A DNA stretch of 64,000 bases from Bombus terrestris (taxonomy: Eukaryota; Arthropoda; Insecta; Hymenoptera; Apidae): the NCBI RefSeq assembly GCF_910591885.1, contig NW_025963552.1, positions 1,178,001-1,242,000 on the forward strand, in the 5' to 3' direction. The notes under the pieces are model-generated. The model did no database searches and had not been told where the DNA came from. It saw only the letters and a program-made list of their open reading frames with translations. A program made the translations under genes and the position numbers. This document shows positions 1-8,889 of the stretch, in pieces. The first letter of the stretch is position 1. Each line of letters starts with the position of its first letter.

Positions 1-814
1 CACAAACTGTAAACATTAGTCAGCAGGCAATATGATAAAGACATCCGGCTCCTCGGGCTGGTGCGAATGTTTCAATGTCAGTATGTGCCAAACCGTTGGA
101 TTGTGACACACCTTTACGCGTCTCTCGCTCGCTGCGCTCGCTCGAAAGCTGTAGCCTAACCTAAACCCAATCCATCTTGCGTTAGTCATTCGATATGAAG
201 GCAACTTATTTCGAATTTGCGAACGTGTCGGATCGTATGTGAGGTTGGACTAAATTTTTACGAGCGAGCGGAGCGAGCGAGCAACGATCACAATTTGCAA
301 GGTATACATATACCTTATATTGCCTTGCATATATTTCGTGTTAGTACCTAATTTTGTCAGCCACTTCGGACATCACATTGGACTGTACTATGTGGAAACA
401 GTACTATTTATGTGGAACTATTCACAAACTGTAAACACTTGTCAGTATGCAATATGATAAAGACTTCCGGCTCCTCGGGTTGGTGCGAATGTTTCAATGT
501 CAGTATGTGCCAAACCGTTGGATTGTGACACACCTTTACGCGTCTCTCGCTCGCTGCGCTCGCTCGAAAGCTATAGCCTAACCTAAAACCAATCCCTCTT
601 GCGTTAGTCATTCGATATGAAGGCAACTTATTTCGAATTTGCGAACGTGTCGGATCGTATGTGAGGTTGGACTAAATTTTTACGAGCGAGCGGAGCGAGC
701 GAGCAACGATCACAATTTGCAAGGTATACATATACCTTGCAATATGCATATATATCGTGTTAGTACCTAATTTTGTTAGCCACTTCGGACATCACATTGG
801 ACTGTAGTATGTGG

Positions 815-828
815 AAATAGTACTATTT
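815..828. repeat. 14-bp perfect palindrome at the unit boundary
   Basis: AAATAGTACTATTT equals its own reverse complement. It is present across most unit boundaries. In the TTCCAAGC subfamily it becomes AAACAGTACTATTT, and in a few units the second half is altered (AGTACAATTT near 9,226, 13,431, 18,049 and 19,300; AGTACTACTT near 40,328 and 41,172; ATACTACTATTT near 49,154, 51,247, 53,767, 59,647 and 61,745). Confidence 0.88.
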
Positions 829-1030
829 ATGTGAAACTATTCACAAACTGTAAACATTTGTCAGCAGGCAATAGGATAAATACTTCCGGCTCCTCTGGCT
901 GGTGCGAATGTTTCAATGTCCGTATGTGCCAAACCGTTAGATTGTGATACACCTTTACGCGTCTCTCGCTCGCTGCGCTCGCTCGAAAACTATAGCCTAA
1001 CCTAAAACCAATCCCTCTTGCGTTAGTCAT
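827..1030 (-). other. Recurring open frame in the monomer, not called a gene
   Basis: On the minus strand most units hold an open frame of 66-72 codons that ends at the TAA in TTATGTG and starts near CATTCGATAT or the preceding ATG. Here it has 67 codons. It reads through GC-rich arm 1, which gives the Arg/Ala/Ser/Glu-rich part (RASAASERR), and ends in KCLQFVNS. I see no domain, signal peptide, membrane segment or known family. Variation among copies is mostly amino-acid-changing, and several broken forms have been duplicated (frameshift at 32,336, 35,702 and 38,649; Arg-to-stop at 47,641 and 58,134; Lys-to-stop near 16, 10,940, 15,145, 16,824, 26,895 and 29,840). An open frame this short, copied 150 times from one ancestor, needs no selection to explain it. 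Confidence 0.75.
996..1005 (+). repeat. CCTAACCTAA motif, two copies of the insect-type telomere unit
   Basis: Two CCTAA pentamers in tandem lie just downstream of GC-rich arm 1. CCTAA/TTAGG is the canonical insect telomere repeat. Many units carry both copies; units with GCGTAACCTAA or GCGTATCCTAA retain one. The match is only 10 bases and the motif was noticed after the fact, so a link with telomeres is a hypothesis. Confidence 0.4.
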
Positions 1031-1044
1031 TCGATATGAAGGCG

Positions 1045-1071
1045 ACTTATTTCGAATTTGCGAACGTGTCG
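1045..1071. repeat. Nearly invariant box within the monomer
   Basis: The stretch from ACTTATTTCGAA through GCGAACGTGTCG is almost unchanged across all units, although nearby segments carry many variants. It contains TTCGAA and the short inverted pair TTCG/CGAA. Exceptions seen by eye are few: GAGAACG near 2,319, TCAAATTTG near 41,821, TTGGCGAACG near 46,033, 55,690, 56,107 and 56,527, and GTGGCGGATC in one five-fold amplified unit. It may be a conserved binding site or simply a stretch that escaped mutation. Confidence 0.55.
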
Positions 1072-1135
1072 GATCGGATGTGAGGTTGGACTAAATTTTT
1101 ACGAGCGAGCGGAGCGAGCGAGCAACGATCACAAT

Positions 1136-1161
1136 TTGCAAGGTATACATATACCTTGCAA
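1136..1161. repeat. 26-bp interrupted palindrome, 12-base arms around CA
   Basis: The left arm TTGCAAGGTATA (1136-1147) and the right arm TATACCTTGCAA (1150-1161) are exact reverse complements separated by CA. It overlaps by one base the perfect palindrome ATATGCATAT (1161-1170). The full 12-base arms occur in short-class units with TTTGCAAGG. Short-class units with ATATGCAAGG keep 11 pairs, long-class units keep 8, and the TTCCAAGC subtype loses the pairing. Such symmetry could be a protein-binding site or cruciform seed, but no known site is recognised. Confidence 0.88.
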
Positions 1162-4100
1162 TATGCATATATATCGTGTTAGTACCTAATTTTGTCAGCC
1201 ACTTCGGACATCACATTGCACTGTAGTATGTCGAAATAGTACTATTTATGTGAAACTATTCACAAACTGTAAACATTTGTCAGTAGGCAATATGATAAAG
1301 ACTTCCGGCTCCTCGGGCTGGTGCGAATGTTTCAATGTCAGTATGTGCCAAACCGTTGGATTGTGACACACCTTTACGGGTCTCTCGCTCGCTGCGCTCG
1401 CTCGAAAACTATAGCGTAACCTAAAACCAATCCATCTTGCGTTCATTATTCGATATGGTGGCGACTTATTTCGAATTTGCGAACGTGTCGGATCGGATGT
1501 GAGGTTGGACTAAATTTTTACGAGCGAGCGGAGCGAGCGAGCATCGATCACAATATGCAAGGTATACATATACCTTGCAATATGCATATATATCGTGTTA
1601 GTACCTAATTTCGTCAGCCACTTCGGACATCACATTGGACTGTAGTATGTGGAAATAGTACTATTTATGTGAAACTATTCACAAACTGTAAACATTTGTC
1701 AGCAGGCAATAGGATAAAGACTTCCGGCTCCTCGGGCTGGTGCGAATGTTTCAATGTCCGTATGTGCCAAACCGTTGGATTGTGACACACCTTTACGCGT
1801 CTCTCGCTCGCTGCGCTCGCTCGAAAGCTGTAGCCTAACCTAAACCCAATCCATCTTGCGTTAGTCATTCGATATGAAGGCAACTTATTTCGAATTTGCG
1901 AACGTGTCGGATCGTATGTGAGGTTGGACTAAATTTTTACGAGCGAGCGGAGCGAGCGAGCAACGATCACAATTTGCAATGTATACATATACCTTATATT
2001 GCCTTGCACATTATTCGTGGTAGTACCTAATTTTGTCAGCCACTTCGGACATCACATTGCCCTGTAGTATGTGGAAATAGTACTATTTATGTGAAACTAT
2101 TCACAAACTGTAAACATTTGTCAGCAGGCAATATGATAAAGACATCCGGCTCCTCGGGCTGGTGCGAATGTTTCAATGTCAGTATGTGCCAAACCGTTGG
2201 ATTGTGACACACCTTTACGCGTCTCTCGCTCGCTGCGCTCGCTCGAAAACTATATCGTAACCTAAAACCAATCCATCTTGCGTTCATTATTCGATATGGT
2301 GGCGACATATTTCGAATTTGAGAACGTGTCGGATCGGTTGCGAGGTTGGAGTAGATTTTAACGAGCGAGCGGAACGAGCGAGCAACGATCACAATTTCCA
2401 AGCTATAGAAATACCTTATATTGCCTTGCATATATTTCGTGTTATTACCTAATTTTGTCAGCCATTTCGGACATCACATTGCACTGTACTATGTGGAAAC
2501 AGTACTATTTATGTGGAACTATTCACAAACTGTAAACACTTGTCAGTAGGCAATATGATAAAGACTTCCGGCTCCTCGGGCTGGTGCGAATGTTTCAATG
2601 TCAGTATGTGCCAAACCGTTGGATTGTGACACACCTTTACGCGTCTCTCGCTCGCTGCGCTCGCTCGAAAACTATAGCGTAACCTAAAACCAATCCATCT
2701 TGCGTTCATTATTCGATATGGTGGCGACTTATTTCGAATTTGCGAACGTGTCGGATCGGATGTGAGGTTGGACTAAATTTTTACGAGCGAGCGGAGCGAG
2801 CGAGCAACGATCACAATTTGCAAGGTATACATATACCTTGCAATATGCATATATTACGTGTTAGTACCTAATTTTGTCAGCCACTTCGCACATCACATTG
2901 CACTGTAGTATGTCGAAATAGTACTATTCATGTGAAACTATTCACAAACTGTAAACATTTGTCAGTAGGCAATATGATAAAGACTTCCGGCTCCTCGGGC
3001 TGGTGCGAATGTTTCAATGTCAGTATGTGCCAAACCGTTGGATTGTGACACACCTTTACGCGTCTCTCGCTCGCTGCGCTCGCTCGAAAACTATAGCGTA
3101 ACCTAAAACCAATCCCTCTTGCGTTAGTCATTCGATATGAAGGCGACTTATTTCGAATTTGCGAACGTGTCGGATCGGATGTGAGGTTGGACTAAATTTT
3201 TACGAGCGAGCGGAGCGAGCGAGCAACGATCACAATTTGCAAGGTATACATATACCTTGCAATATGCATATATATCGTGTTAGTACCTAATTTTGTCAGC
3301 CACTTCGGACATCACATTGGACTGTAGTATGTGGAAATAGTACTATTTATGTGAAACTATTCACAAACTGTAAACATTTGTCAGCAGGCAATAGGATAAA
3401 TACTTCCGGCTCCTCGGGCTGGTGCGAATGTTTCAATGTCCGTATGTGCCAAACCGTTGGATTGTGACACACCTTTACGCGTCTCTCGCTCGCTGCGCTC
3501 GCTCGAAAACTATAGCCTAACCTAAAACCAATCCCTCTTGCGTTAGTCATTCGATATGAAGGCGACTTATTTCGAATTTGCGAACGTGTCGGATCGGATG
3601 TGAGGTTGGACTAAATTTTTACGAGCGAGCGGAGCGAGCGAGCAACGATCACAATTTGCAAGGTATACATATACCTTGCAATATGCATATATATCGTGTT
3701 AGTACCTAATTTTGTCAGCCACTTCGGACATCACATTGCACTGTAGTATGTCGAAATAGTACTATTTATGTGAAACTATTCACAAACTGTAAACATTTGT
3801 CAGTAGGCAATGTGATAAAGACTTCCGGCTCCTCGGGCTGGTGCGAATGTTTCAATGTCAGTATGTGGCAAACCGTTGGATTGTGACACACCTTTACGCG
3901 TCTCTCGTTCGCTGCGCTCGCTCGAAAACTATAGCGTAACCTAAAACCAATCCATCTTGCGTTCATTATTCGATATGGTGGCGACTCATTTCGAATTTGC
4001 GAACGTGTCGGATCGGATGTGAGGTTGGACTAAATTTTTACGAGCGAGCGGAACGAGCGAGCAACGATCACAATTTGCAAGGTATACATATACCTTGCAA

Positions 4101-7100
4101 TATGCATATATATCGTGTTAGTACCTAATTTCGTCAGCCACTTCGGACATCACATTGGACTGTAGTATGTGGAAATAGTACTATTTATGTGAAACTATTC
4201 ACAAACTGTAAACATTTGTCAGCAGGCAATAGGATAAAGACTTCCGGCTCCTCGGGCTGGTGCGAATGTTTCAATGTCCGTATGTGCCAAACCGTTGGAT
4301 TGTGACACACCTTTACGCGCCTCTCGTTCGCTGCGCTCGCTCGAAAACTATAGCGTAACCTAAAACCAATCCATCTTGCGTTCATTATTCGATATGGTGG
4401 CGACTTATTTCGAATTTGCGAACGTGTCGGATCGGATGTGAGGTTGGACTAAATTTTTACGAGCGAGCGGAGCGAGCGAGCATCGATCACAATATGCAAG
4501 GTATACATATACCTTGCAATATGCATATATATCGTGTTAGTACCTAATTTCGTCAGCCACTTCGGACATCACATTGCCCTGTAGTATGTGGAAATAGTAC
4601 TATTTATGTGAAACTATTCACAAACTGTAAACATTTGCCAGCAGGCAATATGATAAAGTCATCCGGCTCCTCGGGCTGGTGCGAATGTTTCAATGTCCGT
4701 ATGTGCCAAACCGTTGGATTGTGACACACCTTTACGCGTCTCTCGCTCGCTGCGCTCGCTCGAAAACTATAGCCTAACCTAAAACCAATCCCTCTTGCGT
4801 TAGTCATTCGATATGAAGGCGACTTATTTCGAATTTGCGAACGTGTCGGATCGGATGTGAGGTTGGACTAAATTTTTACGAGCGAGCGGAGCGAGCGAGC
4901 AACGATCACAATATGCAAGGTATACATATACCTTGCAATATGCATATATATCGTGTTAGTACCTAATTTCGTCAGCCACTTCGGACATCACATTGCCCTG
5001 TAGTATGTGGAAATAGTACTATTTATGTGAAACTATTCACAAACTGTAAACATTTGTCAGCAGGCAATATGATAAAGACATCCGGCTCCTCGGGCTGGTG
5101 CGAATGTTTCAATGTCAGTATGTGCCAAACCGTTGGATTGTGACACACCTTTACGCGTCTCTCGCTCGCTGCGCTCGCTCGAAAGCTGTAGCCTAACCTA
5201 AACCCAATCCATCTTGCGTTAGTCAGTCGATATGAAGGCAACTTATTTCGAATTTGCGAACGTGTCGGATCGTATGTGAGGTTGGACTAAATTTTTACGA
5301 GCGAGCGGAGCGAGCGAGCAACGATCACAATTTGCAAGGTATACATATACCTTATATTGCCTTGCATATTTTTCGTGTTAGTACCTAATTTTGTCAGCCA
5401 CTTCGGACATCACATTGGACTGTAGTATGTGGAAATAGTACTATTTATGTGAAACTATTCACAAACTGTAAACATTTGTCAGCAGGCAATAGGATAAAGA
5501 CTTCCGGCTCCTCGGGCTGGTGCGAATGTTTCAATGTCCGTATGTGCCAAACCGTTGGATTGTGGCACACCTTTACGCGTCTCTCGTTCGCTGCGCTCGC
5601 TCGAAAACTATAGCGTAACCTAAAACCAATCCATCTTGCGTTCATTATTCGATATGGTGGCGACTTATTTCGAATTTGCGAACGTGTCGAATCGGATGTG
5701 AGGTTGGACTAAATTTTTACGAGCGAGCGGAGCGAGCGAGCAACGATCACAATTTGCAAGGTATACATATACCTTATATTGCCTTGCATATATTTCGTGT
5801 TAGTACCTAATTATGTCAGCCACTTCGGACATCACATTGGACTGTAGTTTGTGGAAATAGTACTATTTATGTGAAACTATTCACAAACTGCAAACATTTG
5901 TCAGCAGGCAATAGGATAAATACTTCCGGCTCCTCGGGCTGGTGCGAATGTTTCAATGTCCGTATGTGCCAAACCGTTGGATTGTGACACACCTTTACGC
6001 GTCTCTCGCTCGCTGCGCTCGCTCGACAGCTGTAGCCTAACCTAAACCCAATCCATCTTGCGTTAGTCAGTCGATATGAAGGCAACTTATTTCGAATTTG
6101 CGAACGTGTCGGATCGTATGTGAGGTTGGACTAAATTTTTACGAGCGAGCGGAGCGAGCGAGCAACGATCACAATTTGCAAGGTATACATATACCTTATA
6201 TTGCCTTGCATATATTTCGTGTTAGTACCTAATTATGTCAGCCACTTCGGACATCACATTGGACTGTAGTTTGTGGAAATAGTACTATTTATGTGAAACT
6301 ATTCACAAACTGCAAACATTTGTCAGCAGGCAATAGGATAAATACTTCCGGCTCCTCGGGCTGGTGCGAATGTTTCAATGTCCGTATGTGCCAAACCGTT
6401 GGATTGTGACACACCTTTACGCGCCTCTCGTTCGCTGCGCTCGCTCGAAAACTATAGCGTAACCTAAAACCAATCCATCTTGCGTTCATTATTCGATATG
6501 GTGGCGACTTATTTCGAATTTGCGAACGTGTCGGATCGGATGTGAGGTTGGACTAAATTTTTACGAGCGAGCGGAGCGAGCGAGCAACGATCACAATTTG
6601 CAAGGTATACATATACCTTGCAATATGCATATATATCGTGTTAGTACCTAATTTTGTTAGCCACTTCGGACATCACATTTGACTGTAGTATGTGGAAATA
6701 GTACTATTTATGTGAAACTATTCACAAACTGTAAACATTTGTCAGCAGGCAATAGGATAAAGACTTCCGGCTCCTCGGGCTGGTGCGAATGTTTCAATGT
6801 CCGTATGTGCCAAACCGTTAGATTGTGATACACCTTTACGCGTCTCTCGCTCGCTGCGCTCGCTCGAAAACTATAGCCTAACCTAAAACCAATCCCTCTT
6901 GCGTTAGTCATTCGATATGAAGGCGACTTATTTCGAATTTGCGAACGTGTCGGATCGGATGTGAGGTTGGACTAAATTTTTACGAGCGAGCGGAGCGAGC
7001 GAGCAACGATCACAATTTGCAAGGTATACATATACCTTGCAATATGCATATATATCGTGTTAGTACCTAATTTTGTCAGCCACTTCGGACATCACATTGC

Positions 7101-8386
7101 ACTGTAGTATGTTGAAATAGTACTATTTATGTGAAACTATTCACAAACTGTAAACATTTGTCAGTAGGCAATATGATAAAGACTTCCGGCTCGTCGGGCT
7201 GGTGCGAATGTTTCAATGTCAGTATGTGCCAAACCATTGGATTGTGACACACCTTTACTCGTCTCTCGCTCGCTGCGCTCGCTCGAAAGCTATAGCGTAA
7301 CCTAAAACCAATCCATCTTGCGTTAGTCATTCGATATGAAGGCAACTTATTTCGAATTTGCGAACGTGTCGGATCGTATGTGAGGTTGGACTAAATTTTT
7401 ACGAGCGAGCGGAGCGAGCAATAAACGATCACAATTTCCAAGCTATACATATACCTTATATTGCCTTGCATATATTTCGTGTTATTACCTAATTTTGTCA
7501 GCCATTTCGGACATCACATTGCACTGTACTATGTGGTAACAGTACTATTTATGTGGAACTATTCACAAACTGTAAACACTTGTCAGTAGGCAATATGATA
7601 AAGACTTCCGGCTCCTCGGGTTGGTGCGAATGTTTCAATGTCAGTATGTGCCAAACCGTTGGATTGTGACACACCTTTACGCGTCTCTCGCTCGCTGCGC
7701 TCGCTCGAAAGCTATAGCCTAACCTAAAACCAATCCCTCTTGCGTTAGTCATTCGATATGAAGGCGACTTATTTCGAATTTGCGAACGTGTCGGATCGGA
7801 TGTGAGGTTGGAATAAATTTTTACGAGCGATCGGAGCGAGCGAGCAACGATCACAATTTGCAAGGTATACATATACCTTGCAATATGCATATATATCGTG
7901 TGAGTACCTAATTTTGTCAGCCACTTCGGACATCACATTGCACTGTAGTATGTGGAAATAGTACTATTTATGTGAAACTATTCACAAACTGTAAACATTT
8001 GTCAGTAGGCAATAGGATAAATACTTCCGGCTCCTCGGGCTGGTGCGAATGTTTCAATGTCAGTATGTGCCAAACCGTTGGATTGTGACACACCTTTACG
8101 CGTCTCTCGCTCGCTGCGCTCGCTCGAAAACTATAGCGTATCCTAAAACCAATCCATCTTGCGTTCATTATTCGATATGGTGGCGACTTATTTCGAATTT
8201 GCGAACGTGTCGGATCGGATGTGAGGTTGGACTAAATTTCTACGAGCGAGCGGAGCGAGCCAGCACCGATCACAATATGCAAGGTATACATATACCTTGC
8301 AATATGCATATATATCGTGTTAGTACCTAATTTCGTCAGCCACTTCGGACATCACATTGCCCTGTAGTATGTCGAAATAGTACTAT

Positions 8387-8808
8387 TTATGTGAAACTAT
8401 TCACAAACTGTAAACATTTGTCAGCAGGCAATATGATAAAGACATCCGGCTCCTCGGGCTGGTGCGAATGTTTCAATGTCAGTATGTGCCAAACCGTTGG
8501 ATTGTGACACACCTTTACGCGTCTCTCGCTCGCTGCGCTCGCTCGAAAGCTGTAGCCTAACCTAAACCCAATCCATCTTGCGTTAGTCATTCGATATGAA
8601 GGCAACTTATTTCGAATTTGCGAACGTGTCGGATCGTATGTGAGGTTGGACTAAATTTTTACGAACGAGCGGAGCGAGCGAGCAACGATCACAATTTGCA
8701 AGGTATACATATACCTTATATTGCCTTGCATATATTTCGTGTTAGTACCTAATTTTGTCAGCCACTTCGGACATCACATTGGACTGTAGTATGTGGAAAT
8801 AGTACTAT
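8387..8808. repeat. Reference monomer, 422-bp long class
   Basis: A typical long-class unit. It differs from the short class mainly after GGTATACATATACC, where the sequence reads CCTTATATTGCCTTGC and is 3 bp longer. This shortens the perfect palindrome arms from 12 to 8 bases (AAGGTATA and TATACCTT). About 63 units have this length class. Long and short units are interspersed in patterns that repeat within the higher-order blocks, so class order is itself a fingerprint of duplication history. Confidence 0.9.
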
Positions 8809-8889
8809 TTATGTGAAACTATTCACAAACTGTAAACATTTGTCAGTAGGCAATAGGATAAAGACTTCCGGCTCGTCGGGCTGGTGCGA

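Larger units (their letters stand above)
965..1122. repeat. GC-rich inverted-repeat pair within the monomer (representative copy)
   Basis: Arm 1 (965-985) begins CTCGCTCGCT and arm 2 (1102-1122) begins CGAGCGAGCG. The two 21-base arms are reverse complements except for the central base, 20 of 21 matching, and are separated by 116 bases. Both arms are built from CTCG/CGAG steps and are dense in CpG, unlike the AT-richer rest of the unit. The pair recurs in nearly every unit (first copy: 124-144 and 261-281), giving roughly 300 arms in the window. In single-stranded form each unit could fold into a 21-bp hairpin, and arm 2 could also pair with arm 1 of the next unit 261 bases away. Function is unknown. 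Confidence 0.93.
827..1245. repeat. Reference monomer, 419-bp short class
   Basis: A typical short-class unit, used here for internal coordinates. Order of landmarks: TTATGTGAAACTATTCAC start (827); a pyrimidine/GC-rich part with CCGGCTCC (about 887); GC-rich arm 1 (965-985); CCTAACCTAA (996-1005); nearly invariant box (1045-1071); GC-rich arm 2 (1102-1122); 26-bp interrupted palindrome (1136-1161) running into ATATGCATAT (1161-1170); then CGTGTTAGTACC and the palindrome leading into the next unit. The short class is defined by CCTTGCAATATGCATATA after the palindrome. About 88 units in the window appear to have this length class. Confidence 0.92.
1..8386. repeat. Array segment I: mixed monomers, little long-range order
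   Basis: Twenty units begin at -14 (partial), 408, 827, 1246, 1665, 2087, 2509, 2928, 3347, 3766, 4185, 4604, 5023, 5445, 5867, 6289, 6708, 7127, 7549 and 7968. Short and long classes alternate irregularly. Local one-step duplications are visible: the junctions before 5,867 and 6,289 share TTATGTCAGCC, GTAGTTTGTGG and AACTGCAAAC, an exact 422-bp offset. No gene or unique sequence is present. Confidence 0.88.

Noticed and set aside
887..903. CENP-B-box-like match: CTTCCGGCTCCTCGGGC, present in many units, fits 7 of the 9 core positions of the 17-bp mammalian box (for example about 1,301-1,317)
   Set aside because: A match this good is expected about once per 420-bp unit by chance over both strands, two key core positions (G and A) are wrong, and other subtypes (CATCCGG; CTCCCGG with CTCTGG) match worse.
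827..1030. Each minus-strand 61-72-codon frame (and the 113-114-codon extensions at 2,087, 7,549 and 44,544) as a protein-coding gene
   Set aside because: All are copies of one repeat. Changes are mostly amino-acid-altering, broken versions are amplified, and no domain or family is recognisable. The longer versions arise only because a stop is lost in a given unit.
1045..1071. RNA polymerase III B-box on the minus strand (GTTCG within CGTTCGCAAAT)
   Set aside because: Only part of the GGTTCGANNCC consensus matches, and no convincing A-box or terminator at proper spacing was seen.
965..1122. GC-rich arms as terminal inverted repeats of a small transposon captured by the monomer
   Set aside because: Bases flanking the two arms (CGCGTCT before, CAACGATC after) show no target-site duplication, and there is no empty version of the unit to compare.
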